DNA of 64,000 nucleotides. It comes from Burkholderia contaminans. GTDB taxonomy: Bacteria; Pseudomonadota; Gammaproteobacteria; Burkholderiales; Burkholderiaceae. The DNA lies in NCBI RefSeq assembly GCF_029633825.1, contig NZ_CP090641.1, positions 2,418,001-2,482,000 of the forward strand, written 5' to 3'. Of this stretch, positions 8,885 to 17,177 are shown piece after piece; the stretch's first letter is position 1, and each line of letters begins with the position of its first letter. The position numbers were made by a program, and so were the translations under genes. Below the pieces are notes generated by a model that was not told the DNA's origin, made no database searches, and saw nothing but the letters and a program-made list of their open reading frames with translations.

Positions 8885-9931
8885 TTACCGCTCGATCTGC
8901 CGGTTCCAGCGCGTATCCCACTGCGCACGGCGCGCGTTGATGGCCGTCCAGTCGACGACCGTCACCTTGCGCACGAGATCGTCGACGTTGCCGAGGCTCT
9001 GCTGCATCGCGGCGGGCATCTTCGCGACGCGGTTGGTCGGGATCTGCTTGCCGGCTTCGGCGGCTTTCGTCTGCGCGGGTGCGGACAGCAGGAACTGCGC
9101 GAGCTTTTGCGCCAGTTGCGGATCGGGATTGTTCGCGACCACGCACAGGTCGACGAGCAGCAGCACCGGGCCTTCCTTCGGGTTCGCGTACGCGACCGGG
9201 ATGCCCTTGTCCTGCAGGTCGCCGACGCCGGTCGGCGTGAGCGGGAACAGGCCGGCCTCGCCGGTCTGCACCATCTCCGAGATCTTCGCCGAGTTGGGGA
9301 TGTACTCGACGACGTTCGGCCCGACCGTGCTCGCCCACTTGCTGAAGCCGGGCTCGACGTTCTGCTCGCTGCCGCCGAGCAGCCGGTTGATCGCGAGGAA
9401 GCCGTGCAGCCCGAACGTGCTGCTCGACGCCGACTGGAACACGACCTTGCCCTTGTATTTCGGATCGGCGAAATCCATCCACGACGTCGGCGGCGCCCAG
9501 CCTTTGTCCGCGAACAGCTTCCGGTTGTACGCGATGCCGGTCATCCCGAGCTGCACGCCCGCGCCCACGTCGTCCTTCATCCGCGCAAACGGGTACAGCT
9601 CCTTCAGCACCGGCGAATCGTCGAGCTTCTGGCACACGCCGAGGCTGACCGCGCGCGCCATCACGCCGTCGTCGAGGAACGCGACGTGGATCTGCGGCTT
9701 GTTGCGGTTCGCGAGCAGCTTCGCGAGCACGTCCGACGACGTGCCGGGCACGATGACGACCTTCACGTTGTTCGCCTTCTCGAAGTCGGGCAGCACCTGG
9801 CTCGTATAGGCCTTCTCCATCGGGCCGCCGTTCATGCCGACGTAGATCGTCTTCGTTTGCGCGAACGCGGGCGCGCTCGCGCCGGCGACGCAGAGGGCGG
9901 CGGCGGCCGCGATCGTTCCGAGCAGTTTCAC
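8885..9931 (-). CDS. ABC transporter substrate-binding protein, polyamine/iron type
   Basis: 348-residue periplasmic binding protein of extracellular solute-binding family 1 (PotD-like). The signal peptide KLLGTIAAAAALCVAGASAPAFA-QT is clear. The mature protein contains MTGIAYNRKLF and PPTSWMDFADPKYKGKV, both conserved in spermidine/putrescine-type binding proteins. Translation should start at the GTG at 9931: AGAGGAG is well placed, and the GTG overlaps the stop of the preceding flavoenzyme (GTGA). It is the last gene of the operon, separated from its permease genes by the three oxidase subunits, which ties import and oxidation of the same solute together. Confidence 0.9.
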   Translation of the reverse strand: MKLLGTIAAAAALCVAGASAPAFAQTKTIYVGMNGGPMEKAYTSQVLPDFEKANNVKVVIVPGTSSDVLAKLLANRNKPQIHVAFLDDGVMARAVSLGVCQKLDDSPVLKELYPFARMKDDVGAGVQLGMTGIAYNRKLFADKGWAPPTSWMDFADPKYKGKVVFQSASSSTFGLHGFLAINRLLGGSEQNVEPGFSKWASTVGPNVVEYIPNSAKISEMVQTGEAGLFPLTPTGVGDLQDKGIPVAYANPKEGPVLLLVDLCVVANNPDPQLAQKLAQFLLSAPAQTKAAEAGKQIPTNRVAKMPAAMQQSLGNVDDLVRKVTVVDWTAINARRAQWDTRWNRQIER

Positions 9932-11079
9932 TTGTGGGTCTCCTCTTGAGGGAAAGGGATGGTCGGCGTGGCTTGCGGGGCGAATCGACCGATCGAGAAC
10001 GCGTCGAGCGGCGTGGCGGTTTCTCCGGTCGTGACGAGATCGGCGAGCACGTCGCCCACGCCCGGCGCGAGCAGGAACCCGCCGCCGGAAAAACCGAATG
10101 CATGCAGCAGGCGCGGCGTCGTGCGGCTCGCGCCGATGATCGGGTTGTGGTCGGGCGTGCAGCCTTCGACGCCGCTCCACGTGCGAATCAGCAGCGCGTC
10201 GCGCAGCGCGGGCAGCAGTGCGCACGCGTCGCGCATCGCCGCACGTGTCGTATCGACCGACGGCTGGCCGAACTCGCCGTCGCCGCGGCCGCGCCCGCCG
10301 CCGATCACGCAGTTGCCGCGCGCGACTTGCCGCGCGTACACGCCGCCGCCGTATACGCCGAGGTTGTGCGTGATGAACGGCGGCAGCGGTTCGGTCACCC
10401 ACATGTTCGGGTAGATCGGCTCCATCGGCACGGCTTCGCCGAAGCGCTCGGCGATCGTGTTCGCCCACGCGCCGGCCGAATTGATCAGCCACGTTGCGCT
10501 GCACGCGCTGCGGCCTGCTTGAAAGTGGAAGCGCGTGCCGTCGTGGTGAACGTCGCCGACCGGCGTGTGCTCGAACACGTCGGCGCCCGCCGCGCGGGCC
10601 GCGCGCGCGAACGCGGGCGACACGAGGCGCGGGTTCGCGTGGCCGTCGGTCGCGCACAGCGAACCGCCGAGCGCCGCGCGGCCGAGCCACGGATAGCGGC
10701 GGCGGAACGCGTCGCCGCGCATCACCTGCAGCGGCAGGCCGTGCTCGCCGGCGAGCGTCGCGTATGCGTCGAGCGCGTCGAGATCGGCGTCGCTGCGCGC
10801 GAGCCGCAAGTGGCCCGACACGACGAATTCGCCGTCGATGCCGATCAGCTCGGGCAGGCGATCCCAGATGCGCCGTGCACGCAGCGCGAGCGGCAGCTGC
10901 TCGGCCGGACGGCCCTGGCAGCGCACGCCGCCGTAGTTCACGCCGCTCGCCTGCGCGCCGCAGTCGCGCCGCTCGAACAGCCCGACGTGCAGGCCGCGCC
11001 GTGTCAGCGCCAGCGCGGCCGATGCGCCGACGAGGCCACCGCCGACGATCGCGACGTCGTAATGCCGGTGCTCACTCAT
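9928..11079 (-). CDS. FAD-dependent oxidoreductase, DAO family (HcnC/opine-oxidase-B-like)
   Basis: 383 residues of the D-amino-acid-oxidase/glycine-oxidase family. The N-terminal FAD site is YDVAIVGGGLVGASAALALTRRG; the C-terminal part has TWSGVEGCTPDHNPIIG and GFSGGGFLLAPGVGDVLADLV, the usual flavin-contacting loops. It overlaps the upstream HcnB-like gene by eight bases. In HcnABC, opine oxidases and hydroxyproline dehydrogenases, this beta subunit oxidises the C-N bond and hands electrons to the alpha/gamma subunits. It should therefore be the catalytic subunit here. Confidence 0.9.
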   Translation of the reverse strand: MSEHRHYDVAIVGGGLVGASAALALTRRGLHVGLFERRDCGAQASGVNYGGVRCQGRPAEQLPLALRARRIWDRLPELIGIDGEFVVSGHLRLARSDADLDALDAYATLAGEHGLPLQVMRGDAFRRRYPWLGRAALGGSLCATDGHANPRLVSPAFARAARAAGADVFEHTPVGDVHHDGTRFHFQAGRSACSATWLINSAGAWANTIAERFGEAVPMEPIYPNMWVTEPLPPFITHNLGVYGGGVYARQVARGNCVIGGGRGRGDGEFGQPSVDTTRAAMRDACALLPALRDALLIRTWSGVEGCTPDHNPIIGASRTTPRLLHAFGFSGGGFLLAPGVGDVLADLVTTGETATPLDAFSIGRFAPQATPTIPFPQEETHK

Positions 11080-12505
11080 CGCGCGCCTCGTCGGGAATCG
11101 CCGCGACATCGTCGCCCGCGAGTGCGGCCGAGATCGGGAACGGCTTCACGGGTGGTTGCACGCGCAACCGGCCGATATCGGCAAGCGGGCGGCCGGTTTC
11201 GGCGGCCAGGACGAGCGCGGCCGCATCGCCGCACATGCGGCCCTGGCAGCGGCCCATCCCCACGCGCGTCAGTGCCTTCAAGCGGTTCAGTTCGGTCGCT
11301 GCGCCGTCACGGATGCAGCGGCGCAGCGTGCCCGCATCGATCTCCTCGCAGCGGCACACGATCGTGTCGTCGGCGCAGCGCGCGGCCTGCTCGACGGGCA
11401 GCGCGAACGCCGCTTCCAGGCCCGCGCGGAACGTGCCGATGCGCGCGAGCGTGCGTTCGAGCGTCGCCGCATCGGGCTTGCCGGACGGCGACGGCGGCGC
11501 GATGCCGGCATCGTCGAGCACGGCGAGCGCCGCGCGCCGGCCCGACGCTTCGGCCGCGTCGGCGCCCGCGATGCCCGCGCCGTCGCCCGCGACGTAAATC
11601 CCGCGCACCGACGTGCGGCCGGCCGCGTCGCGCTCAGGCAGCCACGCACGGTTGACCGGGTCGAAACCGAACCGGCAGCCGGCAAGATCGGCGAGCTGCG
11701 TTTCCGCACGCAGGCCGAAGCCGAGGCCGAGCGCATCGCAGTCGAGCTCGCGCGGCGGTGCATCGGCGCCGGCTGCGCGCCAGGCGAGCCCCGTCACATG
11801 GTGCTCGCCGAGCACGCGCTCGAGCGTGACGCCCGTTTCGATCGCGATACCCCGCGCGCGCAGCCAGCCGATGTAATAGAGCCCCTTCGCGAAGATCGAC
11901 GGGATGCGCAGCAGTGCGGGCGCGGCGGCAGCCTGGCGGCGCAGCGGGCTCGTGTCGAGCACGGCCGTGATCTGCGCGCCGGCCTTCGCATACTGGTATG
12001 CGACGAGATACAGCAGCGGCCCCGTGCCTGCGAACACGATGCGCCGGCCGATCGCGCAGCCCTGCGCCTTCAGCGCGACCTGCGCGCCGCCGAGCGTATA
12101 GACGCCTGCGAGGGTCCAGCCCGGCACCGGCAGCATGCGGTCGATTGCGCCGCTTGCGACGATCAGGTGCGAATACGGCACGGTGACTTCGCGGCCGCCC
12201 TGCAGCGTATCGACGCGGCCCGCACCGCACGCCCACGCAAGCGTGTCCGGCCGGTAGTCGACGTGCGGCAGCAGCGCTTCCATGGTCCGGTGCACGGCGT
12301 CGGCCTTGGCGGCTTCGAACCCGTACAGCGTTCGCTTGCTGCGCACGAAAGCGCCGCTCGCCGGCGGTTGCCGGTAGATCTGCCCGCCCCAGCGCGCGTT
12401 CTCGTCGATCACGACGGGGCGCAGCCCCGCGTCGACCAGCGCCTCGGCCGCGCGTACCCCGGCCGGGCCCGCGCCGACGATCACCGGTTGCAGTGCGTCG
12501 TTCAT
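11072..12505 (-). CDS. FAD/NAD(P) oxidoreductase with BFD-like [2Fe-2S] domain (HcnB/opine-oxidase-A-like)
   Basis: 477 residues. The N-terminal dinucleotide site is PVIVGAGPAGVRAAEAL and a second nucleotide site is RRIVFAGTGPLLYLVAYQY, as in pyridine-nucleotide oxidoreductases. The C-terminus is a bacterioferritin-associated-ferredoxin-like domain whose four Cys are at 384, 386, 420 and 425 (CxC-X33-CxxxxC), a [2Fe-2S] site. This build is that of HcnB, OoxA and NoxA. It overlaps the HcnA-like gene by four bases. It should relay electrons from the DAO-type subunit; the final acceptor is unknown. Confidence 0.9.
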   Translation of the reverse strand: MNDALQPVIVGAGPAGVRAAEALVDAGLRPVVIDENARWGGQIYRQPPASGAFVRSKRTLYGFEAAKADAVHRTMEALLPHVDYRPDTLAWACGAGRVDTLQGGREVTVPYSHLIVASGAIDRMLPVPGWTLAGVYTLGGAQVALKAQGCAIGRRIVFAGTGPLLYLVAYQYAKAGAQITAVLDTSPLRRQAAAAPALLRIPSIFAKGLYYIGWLRARGIAIETGVTLERVLGEHHVTGLAWRAAGADAPPRELDCDALGLGFGLRAETQLADLAGCRFGFDPVNRAWLPERDAAGRTSVRGIYVAGDGAGIAGADAAEASGRRAALAVLDDAGIAPPSPSGKPDAATLERTLARIGTFRAGLEAAFALPVEQAARCADDTIVCRCEEIDAGTLRRCIRDGAATELNRLKALTRVGMGRCQGRMCGDAAALVLAAETGRPLADIGRLRVQPPVKPFPISAALAGDDVAAIPDEARDE

Positions 12506-12846
12506 CGCGAGTCTCCGGTTGCAACGGGCTGCACGCCTGTGAGAATCCGCATGCCGTCGGCGATCGGCGTCGAGCATGCGCGCACGCGTGCGCCTGCCTC
12601 GGTGCGCACCCAGCAGTCCTGGCACGCGCCGATCAGGCAGAAGCCCGCGCGCGGCAGGCCGCTGAATTCGCTGGTACGCACGCGGCGCTGCGCGACGAGG
12701 ATCGCGGTGAGCACGGTGTCGCCGGCAAGTGCCTGCGCGGGGCGGCCGTCGAGCGTGAACGCGACGGCGGCACGCTCGCGCTCGGCGACGCGCACGAACT
12801 GCGCGCCGTCGTCGACGGGTTCGGTTGAACGGGAAACGGAAGTCAT
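12502..12846 (-). CDS. (2Fe-2S)-binding small subunit, HcnA/opine-oxidase-gamma-like
   Basis: 114-residue ferredoxin-like subunit. Cys70, Cys75, Cys78 and Cys91 (pattern CxxxxCxxC...C within FCLIGACQDCWV) form a plant-type [2Fe-2S] site. Single-domain proteins of this size are the third subunit of HcnABC-like dehydrogenases. The start lies two bases after the permease stop, and the end overlaps the HcnB-like start (ATGA), so all three subunits are co-translated with the importer. Confidence 0.9.
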   Translation of the reverse strand: MTSVSRSTEPVDDGAQFVRVAERERAAVAFTLDGRPAQALAGDTVLTAILVAQRRVRTSEFSGLPRAGFCLIGACQDCWVRTEAGARVRACSTPIADGMRILTGVQPVATGDSR

Positions 12847-12848
12847 CG

Positions 12849-13643
12849 TCAGTGTTGGCCGATCAGGATGCGGTTCAGGCCGTACACGCGATCGAGCAGC
12901 AGCATCGCGCCGGCGGTGATGAAGATGACGAGCGCCGACACCGACGCCATCATCGGGTCGATCGACTCGGTCGCGTACATGTACATGCGCACCGGCAGCG
13001 TGACCGTCTGCGGCGACGTGACGAAGATCGACATCGTCAGTTCATCGAAGCTGTTGATGAACGCGAGCAGCCAGCCGCCGGTGATGCCGGGCACGATCAT
13101 CGGCAGCGTGATGCGGCGGAAGATCGTCCACGGGTCCGCGCCGAGCGAGCACGCGGCCTGCTCGATGCTGCGGTCGAGGCCGGCGACGGACGCAAGCACG
13201 AGGCGCATCACGAACGGCGTGATGACGATCATGTGCGCGAGCACGAGCCACGCGAACGAGCCGGTCGCGCCGATCAGCGCGAAGAAGCGCAGCAACGCGA
13301 TCCCGAGCACGAGGCCGGGAATCACCAGCGGCGACAGCAGCAGCCCGTTCAGGAACGCGCGGCCCGGAAACGTCGCGCGGCCGATCGCGAGGCCCGCCGG
13401 CAGCGCGATCGCGAGCGACAGCGTCGCCGACGCGAAGGCGAGCTTCAGGCTGTTGAAGAACGCGGTGACGAAGTCGGGGTAGTCGAGGATCGCGCGGAAC
13501 CAGCGCAGCGACAGCCCGTGGGTCGGCAGCGTCAGCGTTTCGTCCGGCGTGAACGCGACCAGTACGACGATCGCGAGCGGCGCGAGCACGAACACGATCA
13601 CGAGCGTGTGGAACGCGAGGGCGAAGGGGCCGTTCTTTCTCAT
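12849..13643 (-). CDS. ABC transporter permease, PotC type
   Basis: 264 residues with six membrane helices. The EAA-type coupling loop reads EQAACSLGADPWTIFRRITLPMIVPGI, the region that docks on the ATPase. The N-terminus (FHTLVIVFVLAPLAIVVLVAF) is typical of spermidine/putrescine PotC-like proteins. The ATG at 13643 overlaps the stop of the first permease (ATGA). It pairs with that permease to form the channel. Confidence 0.92.
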   Translation of the reverse strand: MRKNGPFALAFHTLVIVFVLAPLAIVVLVAFTPDETLTLPTHGLSLRWFRAILDYPDFVTAFFNSLKLAFASATLSLAIALPAGLAIGRATFPGRAFLNGLLLSPLVIPGLVLGIALLRFFALIGATGSFAWLVLAHMIVITPFVMRLVLASVAGLDRSIEQAACSLGADPWTIFRRITLPMIVPGITGGWLLAFINSFDELTMSIFVTSPQTVTLPVRMYMYATESIDPMMASVSALVIFITAGAMLLLDRVYGLNRILIGQH

Positions 13644-14617
13644 CGGGATGCGCCTCCGAGGCTGCGCGCGTAGCGGCGTTCGAGCACGCGGTAGTAGGTG
13701 AGCATCACGACGAGGTTCGCGACCAGCAGCAGCACCGCGATCGTCGCGCCGAGCGGCCAGTTCAGCGAGCCGAGGAATTCGTCGTACACGGCCGTGGCCG
13801 CGACCTTCAGCCGGCGTCCGCCGAGCAGGCCGGGAATCGCGAACGCGCTCGCCGACAGCCCGAACACCATCAGGCTGCCCGACAGCACGCCCGGCATCAG
13901 CTGCGGCAGCACGATGCGGCGCAGCGTCGTGAACGGCGACGCGCCGAGCGACAGCGCCGCGTACTCGGTCTGCGGATCGAGCCGTTGCAGCGCGGTCCAC
14001 ACGGGAATCACCATGAACGGCAGCATCACGTGCACCAGCGCGATCACGATCGCGAAGGTCGTGTATTCGAGCTTGTACGGCCCGAGGCCGACGAGCCCGA
14101 GCGCCTGGTTCACGAGCCCGCTCGTGTTCAGCAGCATGCTCCAGCCGAACGCACGCACGACGACCGACACGAGCAGCGGCGCGAGGATCGCGAGCAGGAA
14201 CAGCGAGCGCCACGGGTCGCGCATTTTCGACAGCACGTACGCTTCCGGCGTGCCGATCGCGACGCAGATCGCGGTGGTCAGCGCGGCGATCCCGAACGTG
14301 CGCAGGAAGATCGTGTGAAAGTACGACGAGCCGAGCACTTCCGCGTAGTTGCCGAACTGGAATGCGGCGATCGGGCCGGTCGCCGGGTCGTAGCGGTAGA
14401 ACGTCAGCACGAGCGTCATCGCGAGCGGCACGAGCACGAGCGCGGCGAACAGCGCGAATGCGGGGGCGCACATCAGCCACAGCGGCGCATGCGCGCGCCA
14501 GGTCGCGCGCGGTGCGCGTCCGGCGGCGGTGCGTGCCGGCGTGGCCGCCGGCGCGTCGGGCTGCGCGAGGCTGGCCGGCACGCCGTCGGTGGTCAGCGGG
14601 CGGGAGGGCTGTCGCAT
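13640..14617 (-). CDS. ABC transporter permease, PotB type
   Basis: 325 residues: about 45 residues of cytoplasmic Ala/Pro/Arg-rich lead, then six membrane helices. The coupling loop is EYAALSLGASPFTTLRRIVLPQLMPGV. The start codon at 14617 directly abuts the stop of the ATPase gene (TGA-ATG), which indicates translational coupling. Confidence 0.92.
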   Translation of the reverse strand: MRQPSRPLTTDGVPASLAQPDAPAATPARTAAGRAPRATWRAHAPLWLMCAPAFALFAALVLVPLAMTLVLTFYRYDPATGPIAAFQFGNYAEVLGSSYFHTIFLRTFGIAALTTAICVAIGTPEAYVLSKMRDPWRSLFLLAILAPLLVSVVVRAFGWSMLLNTSGLVNQALGLVGLGPYKLEYTTFAIVIALVHVMLPFMVIPVWTALQRLDPQTEYAALSLGASPFTTLRRIVLPQLMPGVLSGSLMVFGLSASAFAIPGLLGGRRLKVAATAVYDEFLGSLNWPLGATIAVLLLVANLVVMLTYYRVLERRYARSLGGASR

Positions 14618-15700
14618 TCAGGCCTCCCGGCGCATCACGCGCACCGCGTCGCTGTGCCAGTCGATGCCGACCGGCGCGCCTTCCGCGAGCGGTTCCGCGC
14701 CTTCGTTCTGGCAGCATACGAGCACTTCGCCGAGCGCGCTGTCGACGCGGTACAGCCACTGGCTGCCGAGAAAGAAGCGGCTCGTGACGGTCGCGGCGAA
14801 GCGGCCGGCGTCGGGGGTGCACAGCCTCAGTTTTTCCGGACGGATGCAGACCGACACCGCGTCGCCGATGCGCACGTCGCGCTCGCGCGGCGGCAGGTGC
14901 GCGGTATGGCCCGTCTCGGTGAGGTCGTGCCCGAGGTCGATGCGGATCGCGTCGCCGTCGTGCGCGACGATCGTGCCGGGCAGCAGGTTCGCCTTGCCGA
15001 TGAACTGCGACACGAAGTGGTTCTCCGGGCGTTCGTACGCGCGGTACGGCGTGTCGGTCTGCGTGATGCGGCCTGCTTCCATCACGACCACGCGGTCGCT
15101 GATCGACAGCGCTTCCGATTGATCGTGCGTGACCATGATCGTCGTCGTGCCGATCTTGCGCTGGATCGCGCGCAGCTCGAACTGCATGTCCTCGCGCAGC
15201 TTCGCGTCGAGGTTCGACATCGGTTCGTCGAGCAGCAACACGGGCGGTTCGATCACGACTGCGCGCGCGATCGCGACGCGCTGCCGCTGGCCGCCCGACA
15301 GCTCGCGCGGAAAGCGGTGCGCGAGGGCGTCGAGGCGCACGAGCGCAAGCGCCGCGCGGATGCGCTCGGCGCGCTCGGCCTTGTCGACGCCGCGCATGTC
15401 GAGGCCGAAGCCGACGTTTTCCGCGACGCTCATGTGCGGAAACAGCGCATAGCTCTGGAACACGATGCCGAGCCCGCGCCGGTTCGGCTTCAGGTGCGTG
15501 ATGTCCTGCCCGTCGAGCGCGATGCGCCCGCGCGTGACGTCGACGAAGCCGGCGATCATCTGCAGCGTGGTGGTCTTGCCGCAGCCCGACGGCCCCAGCA
15601 GCGACACGAATTCGCCTTGTTCGACCGACAGGTTGACGTCGGCGACGGCGGTGAGGTCGCCGAAGGTTTTCGTCAGATCCGTAAGCGTGAGAAACGACAT
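14618..15700 (-). CDS. ABC transporter ATP-binding protein, PotA type
   Basis: 360 residues. Walker A is GPSGCGKTT, the Q-loop FQSYALFPH, the signature LSGGQRQRVAIARA, Walker B VLLLDEPMSNLD, and the H-loop VTHDQ. The C-terminal 120 residues form a TOBE/OB-fold domain (VCIRPEKLRL), as in polyamine, iron and sulfate importers. It is the first gene of the seven-gene operon, divergent from the IclR regulator at 15995. GGGAGCTTCCC-type bases upstream include a short Shine-Dalgarno. Confidence 0.94.
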   Translation of the reverse strand: MSFLTLTDLTKTFGDLTAVADVNLSVEQGEFVSLLGPSGCGKTTTLQMIAGFVDVTRGRIALDGQDITHLKPNRRGLGIVFQSYALFPHMSVAENVGFGLDMRGVDKAERAERIRAALALVRLDALAHRFPRELSGGQRQRVAIARAVVIEPPVLLLDEPMSNLDAKLREDMQFELRAIQRKIGTTTIMVTHDQSEALSISDRVVVMEAGRITQTDTPYRAYERPENHFVSQFIGKANLLPGTIVAHDGDAIRIDLGHDLTETGHTAHLPPRERDVRIGDAVSVCIRPEKLRLCTPDAGRFAATVTSRFFLGSQWLYRVDSALGEVLVCCQNEGAEPLAEGAPVGIDWHSDAVRVMRREA

Positions 15701-15815
15701 GGGAAGCTCCGGGTTCGCACACCGCGTGGCCGGTGTACCGATGACGCGGACTCTAGCCAGCCATATTTCGGAGCGTCAATTTCGAATTCTGCTGAACGGG
15801 ATGAATCTCGAAAAA

Positions 15816-15832
15816 ATTCCGGTCAGCGGAAT
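15816..15832. promoter_or_regulatory. Palindrome in the IclR/ABC divergent promoter
   Basis: ATTCCGGTCAGCGGAAT has perfect 6-bp arms around a 5-nt spacer. It is about midway between the divergent starts at 15700 and 15995, in a locally AT-richer stretch. IclR-type proteins bind imperfect palindromes of this size, so this is a candidate autoregulatory operator. Confidence 0.45.
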
Positions 15833-15994
15833 GGATGGTCGAATCCCGTGAAAATCGTTCCGCTGGATGACGAGCGGTCGAGCCGCGAAACACACGCGTC
15901 AATCCCGTGTACACCCGGATGCCCGCGGATTTTCGGCCGGACGACAATGGCGGCTCGCATATTCCGTTCAATGAAATCACCGAGGAGAGCCGGC

Positions 15995-16882
15995 ATGCAG
16001 GAACCCCATTCGCCCGGAACGTCGCGGGCCGCACGCGCGGCGCACCCGGACGAGGACGCCGCCGATCCGGCCGGTGCGCCGGGCACCGGCATGCTGCAGC
16101 GTGCGTTCGCGATCTTGCGCGCGCTGGCCGGCATGCAGCAGGACGGCGTGCGCGTCACGCATCTCGCGAAGGCCGTCGGCCTCACGCAGGGCACCGCGCA
16201 CCGGATCCTGCAATCGCTGATCGCCGAAGGGATGGTCGAGCAGGACGAGCAGTCGAAGCTGTACCGGTTGAGCGTCGACTTCTTCGCGCTCGCCGCGCAG
16301 GCCGGCAACCCGAGCAGCATGCGCACGCTGTGCCGCCCCGCGTTGCTGCGGCTGTGCGCGAGTCTCGGCGAGACGATCTTCCTGCTCGTGAAGAGCGGCT
16401 TCGACGCGGTGTGTCTCGACCTGTGCGAAGGGCCGTTCCCGATCCGCTCGTTCACCGGCGACATCGGCGGGCGCATCGCGCTCGGCGTCGGGCAGGGCAG
16501 TCTCGCGATTCTCGCGTTCCTGCCCGAAGCGGAGCGCGAGGAAGTGATCCGCTTCAACGTGCCGCGCATTCGCGGCTATGGCGTGCTCGACGAGGTGTAT
16601 CTGCGCACCGAGATCGAACGCGTGCGGCAACTTGGTTACGCGGGCCGCAACAGCGGCGTGCTCGACGGGATGGCCGGCGTCGCGGTGCCGATTCTCGATC
16701 GCACCGGGTATCCGGTCGGCGCGCTGAGCGTCGGCACGCTGGCGTCGCGCCTCGGCAACGACCGCATGCCGATGGTCGTCGAACTGCTGCGGCGCCAGGC
16801 CGATGCGATCGGGCCGCGCACGAACCCGTTCGACGCCGCGCTGCGGCGGCCGATGCACGGGCTATCCGGGAAAACCGCATAG
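15995..16882 (+). CDS. IclR-family transcriptional regulator
   Basis: 295 residues. A winged HTH (MLQRAFAILRALAGM, then RVTHLAKAVGLTQGTAHRILQSLI) precedes the IclR effector domain (SLGETIFLLVKSGFDAVCL, GVAVPILDRTGYPVGALSV). I chose the ATG at 15995 because GAGGAG lies eight bases upstream. It is divergent from the ABC/oxidase operon and upstream of the porin-symporter-amidohydrolase set, so it may control both. Confidence 0.92.
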   Translation: MQEPHSPGTSRAARAAHPDEDAADPAGAPGTGMLQRAFAILRALAGMQQDGVRVTHLAKAVGLTQGTAHRILQSLIAEGMVEQDEQSKLYRLSVDFFALAAQAGNPSSMRTLCRPALLRLCASLGETIFLLVKSGFDAVCLDLCEGPFPIRSFTGDIGGRIALGVGQGSLAILAFLPEAEREEVIRFNVPRIRGYGVLDEVYLRTEIERVRQLGYAGRNSGVLDGMAGVAVPILDRTGYPVGALSVGTLASRLGNDRMPMVVELLRRQADAIGPRTNPFDAALRRPMHGLSGKTA

Positions 16883-16939
16883 GCGCATCACGCGTCGCCG
16901 TTTCGTCAGCTTGCTTACGCGAGCCATTCACGTCTGAGC

Positions 16940-16982
16940 AAAGCGCGCCGCGTCCAGCGGACTTGCGCGCTTTCGTTTCTCT
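16940..16982 (+). terminator. Intrinsic terminator after the IclR gene
   Basis: AAAGCGCGC and GCGCGCTTT form a 9-bp stem, and inside it GTCC-AGC-GGAC forms a second stem. CGTTTCTCTT follows. It lies 58 bp beyond the IclR stop. Confidence 0.65.
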
Positions 16983-17071
16983 TGCAGCGGCGCACCGCCC
17001 CCGCTCATCTCCCCGTCATTCGAATTTCAACTGCCGCCCAGTTGAACATTTCATTTCTTGATGTGATTGCG

Positions 17072-17088
17072 GCTGGATACCATCCAGC
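17072..17088. promoter_or_regulatory. Palindrome upstream of the second porin
   Basis: GCTGGATACCATCCAGC has perfect 7-bp arms around three bases, about 90 bp upstream of the porin ATG in an AT-richer promoter stretch. It is a candidate operator; the IclR protein encoded just upstream is a possible ligand. Confidence 0.4.
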
Positions 17089-17177
17089 GACTGTCTATAC
17101 AACCCGATCGGCGCGTGTGGGCAGGATCAAAAAAACACAACACATCAATGAACAGGTTCGGAGAGGAGAAGACGGAG

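Noticed and set aside
9928-12846. True hydrogen cyanide synthase hcnABC
   Set aside because: Subunit architecture fits, but the integration with an ABC importer and the gene order point to a catabolic opine/amino-acid oxidase; cyanide production cannot be claimed.
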